Positions 46,579 through 58,549 are shown, counted from the first letter of the stretch. The stretch: 64,000 nucleotides of DNA from Shinisaurus crocodilurus (GCA_021292165.1 CM037880.1:27922232-27986231); one strand, 5' to 3'. Program-made: numbers and translations. Notes: generated by a model not told the origin, from the sequence alone.

Positions 46579-47139
46579 AAATTCATGGAAGATGGGTCTA
46601 ATGTCTATGCTATTATCCATGAGAAAGAAATTAAACCTCCACATCCAGAGGCAATATACCTTTGAATATCAAATGCTGGGGACAAAGAATTCAGTTGTGA
46701 AGCTAGGTAATTTTAGATCCTGGAAGGGCAGCGTAATCCTACAGCTGCAAGACTCTGAAACTTGATCTGAGTTGAGCAGCCTCACTGGTTTGCGGCCTTA
46801 ATGATCTTATGGCCCCCGCTTTTTAGCAGGCGATGTGTATTGCTTCAGTTGTGAAGCAACCAACATTTCCCTTCTCCCTTCCCCACCATTCTATGCATCA
46901 CAGTTGGTTGTGCATTTCTGATATGTTACAGCAAAGGAAAAGAAAAGAAGAAATAACTGTTTCCGCCAAAACAAACACTCTGAGCCGGTGCAGTTTTGCA
47001 TTTTAAACTAATTTAAGTCACAGCACCATCACGACTACAGGAATAAAATGGAGTTTGTTTCTGTAACCACATACATGCCAGCTGGCTTCTAACTCTAAAA
47101 TGTTTAAAAATAAGAAGAAAGGATGCTGTGGCAAGCGAT

Positions 47140-48080
47140 GTCACTCCTGGTGGGCCCCCGCATGCCTGTGCTAGCCTAGCCTGTTTGACAGGGCCCCCAT
47201 CACCTGCTGCTCTCTGGACCACCATTCCTCCCCCGACCTGTGGGGGCCCTGGACCCTGGCCTCAAGGTCCAGCACTAGCGGCACCACCAAAAGAACTTGG
47301 GATGCCCACCACCTTTATGCCCTTCCTGACAGCTTTGAGAAGCAGAGACTGGTTCGCACAACATGCTAAACCTCAGTAGGTCAATTGCTACTGCGGTTTA
47401 GCATGTTGTCTGTCTGACCCGCATGGGATGCTTTAGAAGCGACCCGGGGGTGGCTTCTAAAAACCACCCTTCTAAGCCATGGCCTGTGGTAGGGTTAAGG
47501 TAACCGTAGTAGCTTTAGCATGTCGTCCGAACCTGGACGACACACTAACCTACTACCCGCAAGCCAAAAAGGCACAGGGCTGCCGCTCTGGCCAAGTGGC
47601 TCTGCCGATGACAGCCAGGCCAAGTGCCTGAGCAGCACTTGGCCTGGCTGTCATTGGCTTCCCCACATGCTCCTGCCGATGTCCTGCATCGGCAGGAGCG
47701 TGCGGGGAAGGCCCCAGGGTCCATTGCTGCCATGCGCCTCCTCCCCTGAGCCCTACTCCCCGTCGCTGCCCACCATCGCCCCTGCCGGCTGCTGCTGGGG
47801 TCTACCAGCCACTCCTTTCCCAAGAGGGAAGAGGGCATGCTGCAGACTATGCCGATGCTGCGGCGCAACCGCTATGGGAGTGGCTGGGTCTGCTGTACAG
47901 CCTCTTCCCGCTTGGGAAGAGGGAAGCCGGCAGACGCCGGGCAGCAGTGGACAGCGGCGGCGAGTGGGGCTTGGTGGGGGGAGGGAGAGAGAGTGAGGGA
48001 GCCAGCCGTGGGGGAAGCAGGCTTTCTCGGCGCAGGCACTGCTCAGATGATTGGTGGCTGCGCCAAGAAAGGGCAGGGAG
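47140..48080. other. G/C-rich island in GAD2 intron 10
   Basis: The stretch is distinctly G/C-rich and contains several inverted repeats: AGCCAGGCCAAGTGC at 47613 faces GCACTTGGCCTGGCT at 47635; CTGCCGATG at 47681 faces CATCGGCAG at 47688. A TTTAGCATGTTGTC and TTTAGCATGTCGTC pair flank an inner block at 47397-47530. It looks like a G/C-rich non-autonomous transposon rather than a promoter; the long open frames are composition artefacts. Confidence 0.5.
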
Positions 48081-48317
48081 CCTCTGACAGCTGGCAAAAA
48101 ATGCCACTTTTATATAAATCCATTAAATAAATAAACAGAATGGTTGTGGCCCTGTTGGTTTGCTGTTAGATGATCCAGTATTTGTAACCCAGCGCTTGAA
48201 GATAGTACTAATTCTATACTCTACTTCTATTCTATACTTTTTAATCTTTGTAAACTGCCCAGAGAGTTTTGGCTATTGGGCAGTATAGAAATGCAGTAAA
48301 TGAAATGAAATACTCAC

Positions 48318-48434
48318 ATCAACATGCAACCAGATCTTGTACTTCTTGCAGATATCTGCAATAGCTAAAAGTGGATCAAATGCCCCATATACTGTAGTTC
48401 CTGCTGTGGCGCTTACTAGGAACGGAACGAATCC
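48318..48434 (-). CDS. GAD2: GAD2 exon 10 (residues ~326-364)
   Basis: The exon encodes 39 codons from [20 protein letters not shown] to [10 protein letters not shown]. The final aspartate corresponds to Asp364 of GAD65, the residue that pairs with the pyridine nitrogen of PLP. The SATAGTT segment is a family signature of group II decarboxylases. The acceptor is CCCATAG|GG at 48435-48436 and the donor is GAT|GTGAGTA. The only changes from human are Val to Ile and Met to Leu. Confidence 0.97.
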
Positions 48435-48639
48435 CTATGGGAAAAACAGGAAAATGTTGCAATGGAGATAACATACTTTAGATATGCAGACTATTTGTGA
48501 CCCAGCACCTGCAATAGCGCTGTTGGAAAGCAGTCTGGGATGGATCACTCAGAGGCTTAATATAATTAGTGCATGGCACACCAACAATCACAGATCATCA
48601 TGTACGTAACATAACACCCAGCTCTATCTCTATGTCCTC

Positions 48640-50330
48640 TGAGTCAGGTGAGACTGAGCAGAGGCTGGACCAGTGCCTGGAGTCAGTAATGGGCTAGACG
48701 AAGGCCAATAAATTGAAGCTGAAGCCTGACAAGAGAGAGACACTGTGGGTAGGTGGTTCCCCTGTTTGGGAATTAGGTGTACAACCTGTTCTAGATGGAG
48801 TTACACTCCCCTGGTGTCATGGATCAGGACTCCGAGCCCTCATCCTTGGAGAGCCCTGAGGAAGAGAGTCCAGAAGAGGATTTGGTCATGGAAAGGAATC
48901 ACAAGGCTTCCAGATCCCCAGAAAGATCCTGGGAGTTGGCTCTCCTGCATCCCGACGAGGTTGCCTGCTGTCCTCGGACTCTGACCGCTTCAGCCATGAG
49001 GACAGTCACATGCCACAGCCACTCCCACATTGTTGCAGCTTGAGGCTGCCAAAACAGGCCAGGCCCCTCTAAGAGACAAAGCCTCAGTCAATGTGGAGGT
49101 AGAGCCAACCTGCCCAATGGAAGCCATACAGTACTCCCATTTAAGGCTTAGTCTTGATCTACTCTTTGTTAGAGCAACATAGAGACAATCCTGGCTGGCT
49201 TCTAGCCCCACGTGGAGCTTTCTGTGGTGCTGACCTATTCCTGTCTGGCTTCACTGTAAAACCTGGCCCACTCAGCCCCATGCTACAGATCTGGCCCTTA
49301 GTAGAACCCTGCAGTCCAAGCTACAGCAACATGAAGCCCTCCCCACAATTGAGGCAGTGCAGGGCATTGTCAGGACTGACAGCCTGAAATGGTATACCCT
49401 GAAAGAACAAACATGTCATTTGGGGTACAGTCCTGGATCCAATATGGTCACTTGAGGCCCAGGTGGCCTTAGTGGCCTGGAGTAGCTTTTATCAACTGAG
49501 GCTGGTTTGTGACCGTTCCTGGGCAGGGATAGTCTGGCCATGGAAATCCATGCTCTGGTAACCTTCCAACTGAATTATTGTAATGCACTGTACACTACCC
49601 TTGAAGACAACCCAGAAGCTTCAATTAGCATAGAATGCTGCTGCCAGAAATCTAACTGGTAAGCCAGGTGGGATCATATTAGACCAATTTCTTAAAGGGC
49701 TACATTGACTGCCCATTTGCTTCTGAGCCCAATTCAAGTTGCTGATGCTTACCTTTAAACCTCTAAATGGCTTGGGACCCAAATACCCAAAGAAGTGCCT
49801 CTCCTTATGCCAACTTGTCCATGTTTTAAGATCTTCAGAGGAGGCTCTTCTGTAGGTTCTATTACCAGGGGATATTTGTTGTGTATGAACAAAGGAGAGG
49901 GCCTTCTGTCTTTGAAGTGCTCCTCCCCTATAAAAGCTCAATTAACACTGATACTACTATCATTTTGGTGCCAGGTTAAAACTTATTTGCTCAGGCATTT
50001 TAAAGTTTTAAAGCTGTTGTATGTGTTAGTCTATTCTAGAATTGGTTTCCTGCAGGAATTCATCAGGTCCTTTCTTTGCAGGTCTTCGTGAAGGCTCTGA
50101 AGACCCACTTGTTTTCACTGGCCTTTCCATAGTCTGTGGGCTGCAGATTTTATTTGTGCTATCTTTCCTTTTATAGTATTTTTTATTGCTTATGTATGTA
50201 TGTATGTATGTATTTTTCTATTGTATTTGATCTGCATAGATTTGTATTGTTTTTATCTTGTATGCTGCTTTGAGAGGTTTCTATCTTTAAAGGCGGCCTA
50301 AAAATCATTTTAAACAAATACCATAAATTA
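48640..50330 (+). mobile_element. L2 LINE 3' half with a 0.6-kb insertion
   Basis: The L2 parts are AAGCTGAAGCCTGACAAGAG followed by the VQPVLDGVTLP segment, and after the insertion GGTACAGTCCTGGATCCAAT, LQLS-like and NALYT-like segments, and a 3' tail ending TTGAGAGGTTTCTATC and AAAGGCGGCC. The insertion occupies about 48813-49398. It lies in GAD2 intron 9. Confidence 0.75.
48813..49398. mobile_element. Unidentified insertion within L2
   Basis: L2 text is interrupted after CACTCCCCTG and resumes with CCCTGAAAGAACAA, leaving a CCCTG repeat on both sides. Near the ends are TGTCATGGATC and GGACTGACA, an imperfect TGTCA/TGACA inverted pair suggestive of an LTR. The part 48795-49040 has an acidic open frame (EPSSLESPEEESPEEDLVME) of unknown meaning. 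Confidence 0.5.
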
Positions 50331-51604
50331 TCTCTTTATCCTTTCATTTGCCAGCATTATTATGGTTACTACCTGTAGATGGCAGCAAACTGCCAAGGCA
50401 GCAAAAATGTATCAATGTTTTGTTTACACAAAGCTTTTCCTGACACATAATAACATAGCCATCTGGAAGGCCATGTTTGCTTTTCATTTCTGAACTCTGC
50501 TGAATGAGTAGCCTACACACTCTTATGTCATTCTGCTGGCTTCAATTGGATGATGTAAGAATGAGCTGAAGCCAGACTGTTCAGATTTAAAAGTATGTCT
50601 ACATAAAAGAGCCCTTCTATAAACAGTCCACACAGGAAATGTTTATAGTTCTTTAAATCTACTCTTCTTATTGAATGACTTTCAAACAAGAATATTGGGG
50701 GGGGGGGGGCGGCAGAAAAATCCAAATGTCAATTAATTAAAACCCAGAGGGTGATCCAGATTTAGGTGTGTGCAACTGAGCTGGTGGAAGCAGACTTTCC
50801 AACTCCCTCCTCTCCACAGCAGCTGCTCCAACCCCCTGAAAAACGGTCCCCCCAGTCCCCCAACACAGAAGGTTGGGGGACCCTGCTGAATGAGGTGAGC
50901 CATGGTGCAGGGGAGGGGAGATCCATGACAGTCAGGGAGAGATGCCTTCTGTGTGGAGCCCTTCCATCAATGGAAGTCAACCCATTGTTTGGTTCTGGAG
51001 TGTTGAACCTCTTTCCGCCCTTGGGCTAAATTCTATTTTGGAGATGCTTTCAGGGGCTGCATTGCATTCCAGTGGTAGGTGGACCCAAAACACCAGCATA
51101 TTTCAGTTTAAAGCTCTTACTGCCAGTAACTAAGTCTTAGGTAACATTAAGAAACATTTTTGCCATTTAGAATGGGGAAAAATCTGTGCAAAAGCTGGGA
51201 AACCAAACCACCAAATGATCGGTGGTTGGGGGGAAAGGGAAGGGGACATAGCCATCTGGAAGCCCTGGATGACTGGATTGGGAACTGCAGGTGGCCGGAT
51301 TTGGCCCCCAGGCCTTAGTTCTGCACCACTGCTTTGGTTCGTTGTACCACAGGTGCCGTATCCTCAGTTCCAGACACACAATTATATTACCGGTGGGTTG
51401 CTTGATTTCCTCCTCCTTCTCCACTCCAGATGGTGTGGTAATTAGTGGTGAATGGGTTGTCTGAATCCTTCCTCAGGAATACAAGCTAGCTGCTATTTGG
51501 CATGTAGCTGCAAACCTGAATGCCCTGCTGAAGAGTGGCATGCAAAAATCACAATTTGTGCCCATGATGAGTGTGTGTGACATATAAACATTTGAGCCTG
51601 GGCC

Positions 51605-51795
51605 AGGGCCCTACCTGTGGAGCACATATTTCCCGTGCAAACGGACCCTGGTTCAATCTCTGGCATCTTCAGGTAGGGCTGGGAAAGGCTCCTGCCTGAA
51701 ACACTGGAAAGTCACTGCTGATTAGAGTAGCAAACAATACTGAGCTTGATGGACTAATGGACTGACTTGGTATAAGGCAACTTCCGATGTTGCTG
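51605..51795 (+). mobile_element. tRNA-derived SINE
   Basis: GACCCTGGTTCAATCTCTGG, TTCAGGTAGGGCTGGGAAAG and TTGATGGACTAATGGACTG follow the second SINE family in order. The site used by MITEs in two other copies is empty here (GAGTAGCAAACAATACTG). Confidence 0.82.
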
Positions 51796-52639
51796 CCTGT
51801 CTTCTGCTGGACTGTTTAGGGCAGCATTGTGTATTTTGACAGGCAGAGAGGGGTCTTTCCCAGCCTTGGTATTTGAGGCCAGACTAGACATGACCTTAAA
51901 TACATCTTCGCAATTAATGTGAGGGTTTTTAGAAATGCAAATAGTATAAGCTTGGGTGTGTGTGATAATTATTGGGATCACAGCGGGCATGGAGGGGGGG
52001 ATTTAATTCTTTCCTCCCCTCTTGCAATCCCACGGAAAAGCCCTCCTCTGAAGCTGGTCTTTGCATTGAAAGGAAATGCCCCACTGGTCCTGACTGAGAT
52101 GCTTTAATTGGAAATGCCTGAGGTTGAAGCTAGGACCTCCTGCATGCAAAATACACACTCTGCTGTTGTAGCATGAGCCCGCCTCTCCTAAAATCGCATG
52201 GTCTGAGGCAGGGGTGCAGAACTTCTGGCCCATGGTGCACGCCAATCCAGCCTGCGCCACTTCTTGGAGTTTCTGCAGGGGTCAGGGTTTAGGCTCCAAG
52301 CTCAACCCCCTGGAGGAAACCCCTTGGAGGGCATCCCTGTGCCAGCAGCAGAACCCGCTGTTGTTATAGTTGTGGGGATGCTGGGTGGCCTGGGCTTGAC
52401 TCGCCTGTACCAGGGAGAGCGCCTGCTCTCCCTGCCCTGTGTGGGCAAGTCCCACTGCCTGAGTCTCACCCCACCTGCTATCTTCAATCTGATAGGAGAT
52501 GTATTGTTTCAGTGCATTGACCCATCCTATTAGATACTGTAGACCCAGTGTGCAGCTGCTGTGAAACTGGCAGTATCATCCTGCCCTTATGTAATGGGAG
52601 TTGCGGAAGATGGCGAGGAGTGCAGTGTTGCACAACAGT

Positions 52640-53270
52640 CCTGCCTCAATGCCCTGTATTATGCTTTGTATGATACTATGCTCTGTATTATGCTCTGTAT
52701 GGTATTATACCCTGTATTTTGCTCTGTAATAGCAAGGCATGACCTTGCTTAAATTGTGAGTTGGCTGCTAGCCAGGCTGATGCAATCTTCAGCAACTTGC
52801 TGGCATGTGACCTGGCTGCAGGCCAGAGGAATGACACTGCACGACAGCCCAGGTGCTACCAATTAAGCATGAGGTCTGCAGCCCATGGAGTTTGGTGCTA
52901 GAAAAGTATATAAGACTAGCAAATGCAGACTAAGGTGGTGGTTGTTGGTAGTGCTGGTGGTTGGTAGTGGTTGGTTGGTTGGTTGGTTGTGTGTGTAGTG
53001 GTGGAGTGCTGAAGAATCGGAAGGAGCAAGGAGGAGCAGAGGAAGCTGTTCAGCAAGCCCTGCAGAAGCCCCAACTGCTGAAAGCTGATACCCAGGTGGC
53101 GGAGAGCTCCTGGAACTAGCAGGGTTGGTTGGAAATATAACAGTGACTGTGTAGCTAAGGGGTGGGAGTTCCACCAGGGAACTTGAAGGAAGGCATAGCA
53201 TTGTTGTATTTCATGCTCAGCTTTGCAATAAAGATGTTTGGCTTTAACTTCCTGGAGGAGTATTTATTAT
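52640..53270 (+). mobile_element. Possible solo LTR or promoter-bearing repeat
   Basis: A TATA-box-like AGTATATAAGAC at 52905 is followed ~320 bp later by AATAAA (53227). In between are a GGTT repeat (52968-52990) and a purine-rich stretch. Upstream is a short imperfect tandem repeat with units like TGCTCTGTATTA (52654-52735). The arrangement suggests an LTR of an endogenous retrovirus-like element, but clear TG...CA ends and target duplication were not found. Confidence 0.35.
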
Positions 53271-53274
53271 GGTC

Positions 53275-53970
53275 TGAAAATCCCTCAAAGAACCTTTGCC
53301 AATCCCTTTTGAGGAACCTGTGGCAAAACACCTTATACAAATCTATAGTGCGGCCGCACTGAGAATACTGGGTACAATTTTGGTCACTGCACCTAGAATA
53401 GGATGTTGCAGAGTTAGGAAAAGTACTGGAACCCAGGGTCATCCATGAAGCAGATTGGTGGGAGATTCAGGACAGATAAGAGGAAGTACTCCTTCACACA
53501 ACACATAGTTAAAAGTACAGAATTTGCTACCAAAGTTTTTAAGTTTTGTACTGTTTTTAATTGTGTTTTATACTGTGTGTGTGTGTGTGTGTTTCCCCCC
53601 TCCTCTTGTGTTTTATTGGACTGTACATCGCTCAGAGTGGCAGGATGTCTGGCCAGATGGGCGGTTCATAAATATAATAAATAAATAAATAAATAAATAA
53701 ATAGGATGGCTTTAAAAGGGGATTAGGCAAATGCATGGAGGAGAAGGCTATTGATGGCTATATGCTACATCCAGTATCGGAGGCAGGATGCCTTGTTACA
53801 CTACTTCCTGGGCTGGGAGGGCACTGCTGCACTCATTGTCCTGCTTGTAGGTTTCCCACAGGCAGCTAGTTTGTCACTGTTTGAACAGAATGCTGGACAA
53901 GATGGACCTTTGGTCTGATCCAGCATGGCTCTTCTTACGTTCTTAAACTCACATTTCAAGCAGAAGGGGG
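53275..53970 (+). mobile_element. Old CR1-like LINE with L2-tail insertion
   Basis: Frames read TLYKSIVRPH, matching the CR1 Y(K/S)(S/A)xVRPHLEYC motif. After an inserted L2-like tail with TG and AAAT repeats (53535-53703), it continues ATGGCTTTAAAAGGGGATTA to TGGACCTTTGGTCTGATCCA and GGCTCTTCTTACGTTCTTA. Confidence 0.75.
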
Positions 53971-54268
53971 AAAAAAGAAAATAAATAAAATCCATTTCAT
54001 GCAGAGGGCTATGGGCTATGGCCACACAACTTAGAAAAGTTTGACTGAAATTCAATACACTGTCCCACCCACCCACATATGTGCACTGAAAAGCTGTATT
54101 TTTTAAAAAAAAATTGTCCACATTTTTATATCCTGCTGTCCAAGGCCAAAGCCTTCACACAGCGGCTCACAACACAACTAAGCCAGCACAAATGCAATTC
54201 AAAAATAGTAAAAATCTAATAAAAACTAAAATTAAGAACAGGAAACAGAATTCAGAGAGCCAGAGCTT

Positions 54269-54294
54269 ATATATATATATATATATATATATAT
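54269..54294. repeat. (TA)n microsatellite
   Basis: A perfect TA tract of about 26 bases, 70 bp from the exon 9 GC donor, on the intron side. Confidence 0.95.
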
Positions 54295-54363
54295 GGATGT
54301 CATGAGAAAACTGCCTGTCTTATTCCTCTATGGAATAATGACTGTAGGTGGGAATCTACTTGC

Positions 54364-54418
54364 CTTTTGCTTTGCCTCAACGATTCTCCTTTCAAGATCA
54401 GATGGGATCATTTTCCCT
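54364..54418 (-). CDS. GAD2: GAD2 exon 9 (residues ~307-325), GC donor
   Basis: The exon encodes the end of Arg307 and then GKMIPSDLERRIVEAKQK. The acceptor is ATTCCAG at 54419-54420. The donor reads AAAAG|GCAAGT, so the intron begins with GC rather than GT. No GT in a plausible place would preserve the frame, and the next exon starts exactly at the following Gly-Phe-Val-Pro-Phe. The context AAG|GCAAGT is the usual strong context of the minority GC-AG introns handled by the major spliceosome. Splicing should be normal but the donor is inherently weaker. Confidence 0.94.
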
Positions 54419-55519
54419 CTGGAATAAACAATAAAAATATAATGGGTATGGATTTGGTACCAGCCTTTTCCGAGCAGTCCGCTACTCAAGTTAGTTAGCT
54501 GAGATGAGATACTGTTGATTTATGAGAAATTCAATTATTGCTAACCTTCAGAAACATACGCTTAACTAGCCTCTCGCAAAGCAATGCACTCTGTCTTTCA
54601 TTATCTGCCTTTGTAACTGGATCTGACTAGGTTTTGCTCTCATTCACGCAAAACTCTTTCCAGTGTGAATCTGCTCTTATCCTTAGTGAAGAGACTGAAT
54701 ATGTGGAAACCAAAGGACTGAATGTGGAGATACATGGTTGATTAGATCATTCAGTGCTTTGCTGACTGTCAACCCTTTAGGTTCTCTGTAAATCAAGCAT
54801 GTCAGACTTGCAGCCCGCAAGGTGCTTGATAAACCCCTTGCAATCCAAACACTGATCAAGGACCTTGCAGGCCACAATATATGCGGCTACTGTGCTGGTA
54901 CAGCCCTGGCACCATGAGGCTGGCTCTGGCTCAACAAGCTTGATACACAGGAACTACCACTTCTGAACGAAAGAGAGAGAAAAGACTTTAGTAGGAGCCA
55001 GGCTACACATTCAGAATAATCTCATTGCACAGCCCTCCTGGGACTGTGCTATTTCAGAATGCAGCTGGGGGGAATCACATGATTGAATGCTCCCCACAAA
55101 GAACTCCCTGCATCTGGAAAACTAGCACATCAGCGATTGGCTAGGCTAGAATCCTTCTATCTGAGAGGCTAGCATTCCATTGTCAGGGAATTTTAAACAC
55201 GGGGAAGCATTCAATCTTGAGATTACCCTGCCTGCACTTTGCAGTGATAGAGTCCCAGGAGGGTTGTGTACCGCATGATTCTATTGAATGTGTAGAACAG
55301 CCTTAAGGCTAAAGTCCACAAACTGCTTAGGCTGGTGCACTTAGTGTTGCTCCATCATCACTCTAAGCTAATGTACTTGCAGTTCCACTGAGGCTGAGAA
55401 ATTAACCATTTTAAGTATCTGCATATCAGCTTGCGTGACAAGCCGACTCTACTTGCATGACAAGCCATTTCCGTTACCCTTGGTGTTTACATACATTTTA
55501 TGCATTTGTTATTTTTTTA

Positions 55520-55960
55520 AATTTACTTTATTTATATAGCTGCCCCATAACACAAGTTCTCTGGGTGGCTCACAAACAAATGCAACATTAAAACACAGTA
55601 TAAACAGCACAAACTAAAACACAAATTTTGAACTGAGAGGTCCAGGCTAAAAAAACCCACACCAAATTATTTCGATGGCCTGGGTGAATAAAAAGGTCTT
55701 CACCTGGTGCTAAAAAGACCATAAAGATGATGCCAGGCAAGCTTCTCAGGGGAGGCTGTTCCATAACTGTGGGTGCCACCACCAAAACATCCCTCTTCCT
55801 AGTGGACACCCACCTCACCTCATTTGGCAAGGGCACTTTGAGTAGGACCTTTGAAGAAGATCTTAAGGTTCAGATAGGTACATATAAGAGAAGGAAGTCT
55901 TTCAAGTAACCTGGTTCCAAGCTGTTTAGGAGGACTTTACAGCTTAAACATTTGTTGATT
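55520..55960 (-). mobile_element. Old L2 LINE 3' fragment
   Basis: TATATAGCTGCCCCATAACA and TTCTCTGGGTGGCTCACAAA form an L2 3' tail read on minus. Upstream frames encode SLPGII-like and FLAPGEDLF-like remnants of the ORF2 C-terminus. Confidence 0.65.
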
Positions 55961-56394
55961 TTTTGGGGCCAGGCAAAGATCTTTTCATTCTCTCAGGCTT
56001 TTTAACTTGCTATATACACCCTACTACCCAGATGTATCTTAAAGTTCAAGCTGTTTTTATCTCTGTAGGTATTTTCCAATTAATTTAGTACCTGTTGTTT
56101 TTGATATTTTAGTTTCTGTTATTTTAACTTGTGTCTGTGGCTACACTCAATTTTTATTGCATTTAATTGGATTTCATTGGTTTTACTGTGTTTTATTTTG
56201 TATTTATGTACATTGCCCTGAGAGTTTTGGCTGTAGGGTGATTCACAAGTTAAATGAAAAAATCCCCAAAACAAACAAACAAATAAATAAACAAATAAAC
56301 ATACAACTAGCACTTTAAATTGGGCCTGGAGATAGGATTGTTTTTGTTCCTCTGTCACCTCTGCTTAAGTGGGTAGTGTGGGTTTTTGAAACAC

Positions 56395-56603
56395 TACAAA
56401 AACATGAAAAGCTACAGAGTACATGCTTTGCATGCAGAAGGTCCCAGGTCCAATCCCCGGTATCTCCAGACTCCATGTAGGGCTAGGAGAGGATCCTGCC
56501 TGAAACCCTGGGGAGCGCAGCTGCCAGTCAGTGTCAACAATACTGGGCTGGCTGGACCAATGGTCTGACTCAGTCAGTATAAGGCAGCTTCCTATGTTCT
56601 AGT
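56395..56603 (+). mobile_element. tRNA-derived SINE
   Basis: GCTTTGCATGCAGAAGGTCC, GGTCCAATCCCCGGTATCTC and GGCTGGCTGGACCAATGGTC in order. The MITE target site is empty (AGTGTCAACAATACTGG). It is the best-preserved B-box copy. Confidence 0.88.
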
Positions 56604-56647
56604 AGTTGCTCTTCATTCTGCTGTGGCTGATGTTTTAAAGTCTTGAA

Positions 56648-57000
56648 GGGCGCAATCCTATGGCTGCTAGACACTGTCTAGACGGCCGTCGGAAAATTCA
56701 GAGCCCGCGCTCTGAGGTCAGAGCCGGGACTCTGAATTTGGAGTGCCCTCCTCTCTCCTCCCTCACAGCCAGCGCAGTTCTTTCCATGCCAGCTGTAGCT
56801 CCAAAGTCACAAATGTGACTTTGGAGCTGGCTCCTGGCGGTGCCTCCAGCTCCTCTCCACGCGAGCCGGTGTAAAACACTTAGATGGCTGAAATCGGTGA
56901 AGTGTTTTGGAGGTCGAGATGCCTGTAATCCTCCAAGTTCAGAGAGTTACGGGCAGCCACATTGTATCGCGCTGTAAATTGTTTTAAATTGTGTTTTAAA
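56648..57000. mobile_element. Family G element, uninterrupted
   Basis: GGCGCAATCCTATGGCTG, GACTCTGAATTTGGAGTGCC, AACACTTAGATGGCTGAAAT and CCAAGTTCAGAGAGTTACGG correspond to the parts flanking the hAT insertion at 26.2 kb. An inner hairpin AGCTCCAAAGTCACA faces TGTGACTTTGGAGCT. Confidence 0.6.
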
Positions 57001-57397
57001 ACATTTTTAAATTGCTTTTTAAAAATAAAATAATAATTTGTTTTATGTTTTAATTGTAAATTTGTAAGTCGCCTTAGGGGCTGTATTCTGGCCAAAAGGC
57101 AACTCATACATTTCTAAATAAATAAATAAATAAATAAATAGTTTACCAGGGGCAGTTGTGAAAAGAATATGCACACTACAGGCAACAATGCCAATTTCAT
57201 ACCAGTTTTTGAACTCTCTGAAGAGCTATTTTGGGGTCCAGGAGCAGTGTGGCAGAGCTTCCTTTAGACCAAATAGAGGGCAATGCCATTTTATAGTAAC
57301 TGCTGGTGATCTGCTTTAAAATATGTCTTTCTTTCAAGTTTCATTCTGCTGAATTCAGACATGGCTCTTCTTATGGTGAATTTAAGGATGTGCTTAC

Positions 57398-57477
57398 CTT
57401 TCATCGCACCTGATCAAAATCACACTGTCAGTACCAATTCCTAAGGCTGCTGCTCCTTTCTTCACAGAAAAATGACT
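57398..57477 (-). CDS. GAD2: GAD2 exon 8 (residues ~281-307)
   Basis: The exon encodes [20 protein letters not shown] and then LIRCDE plus two bases of an arginine codon. The His in the second position corresponds to His282 of human GAD65, which in this decarboxylase family stacks on the PLP ring. The acceptor AG is at 57478-57479 and the donor is GAAAG|GTAAGC. The split arginine codon is completed by the first base of exon 9. Differences from human are Leu to Val and Lys to Arg. Confidence 0.96.
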
Positions 57478-57708
57478 CTGAAAAAGCACATTGATTATTT
57501 TTTGCAATGTTTGCTTCTTCGACTACTAAAGGATAACGAAGTAGCACCCATGGGAACAATCCACCAGGAACATCTCTTGTGTAAATCACACTCTTACGCA
57601 TATCTCCTGTGTAAGCCGTGGTGAAAAGAAGGGGAAGTTTCTTGCAGACAACTACGGTATGCATGTATAGTAGGACTAAAAACAAGATAGAGTCTTGTGG
57701 CACCTTAA

Positions 57709-57818
57709 GGATGCAATCCTATGCAAGTTTGGACAGAAAAAAGGCGTACAATTCCTGGCTGGGACATGCTGGGTGTTGTAGGCCTTTTTTCTGTCTAAAT
57801 GTGCATAGGATTACGCCC
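57709..57818. mobile_element. Palindromic MITE C2 (TAA duplication)
   Basis: GGATGCAATCCTATGCAAG faces GTGCATAGGATTACGCCC; the inner arms are GGCGTACAATTCCTGG and GTTGTAGGCC. Flanked by TAA on both sides. Confidence 0.85.
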
Positions 57819-57849
57819 TAAAAACTAACAAATGTATTGTGACATGAGC

Positions 57850-57970
57850 CAGCCTTCCCCAACCCGGCCTCCTCAAGATGTGTTAGACTACAACTCCCAT
57901 CATTCCCAGCCATCTGATGATGGGAGTTGAGGTCCAACACATCTGAAGAGTGCCAGGTTGGGGAAACATG
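57850..57970. mobile_element. Palindromic MITE B5
   Basis: CAGCCTTCCCCAACCCGG and AGACTACAACTCCCATCATT face AATGGGAGTTGAGG-like and CCAGGTTGGGGAAACATG arms. Confidence 0.8.
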
Positions 57971-58308
57971 GCACACACTTTCGTGGACTGCATTCCACTG
58001 TATCAGAGGCGTGAAGTGTTATCCTGAGTTATATAATTATATTCACATGATTGCACGGGTGGGGTTGGGGGACAACACTGTAAACAGTGAGGTCAGAGGG
58101 AAATGAAATGCAGAAAAGTACAGACAGTGACAATCACATTATTAACAGTGGCCACTCACAACAGAGTTGTTGCTGATGACACAAACATCTTGGCATTGGG
58201 TAAGCCTGGCTCTGCACTGCATTTCCCTCTGACCCCTCTGTTTACAATCCCTCCCCTCCTACCATATGTTTGTTTGTTTATAACATTTCTATACCTCCCA
58301 ATAGCCAA

Positions 58309-58549
58309 AGGAGAGCCAGTGTGGCGTAATGGTGAGAGTGTTGGACTGGGATTCAGGAGATCCGAGTTCTAGTCCCTGCTCGGCCATGTAACTCACTGGG
58401 TGACTTTGGGCCAGTCACTGACTCTCAGCCTGACCTACCTCACAGGGTTGTTGTGAGGATAAAATGGAGAGGAGGAGGATGATCATGTAAGCCGCCTTGG
58501 GTTCCTTGCAGGAAAAAAGGCAGGGTAAAAATATAATAAATAAATAAAT
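58309..58549 (+). mobile_element. Sauria SINE
   Basis: GTGTGGCGTAATGGTGAGAG, GAGTTCTAGTCCCTGCTCGG and GTAAGCCGCCTTGGGTTCCT with an AAAT tail; almost the same as the 24.7 kb copy. Confidence 0.93.

Noticed and set aside
47520..48130. Several long overlapping open frames in G/C-rich DNA
   Set aside because: Open frames exist on both strands at once, as expected from high G/C; there is no family resemblance or splice context, and they lie between two GAD2 exons.
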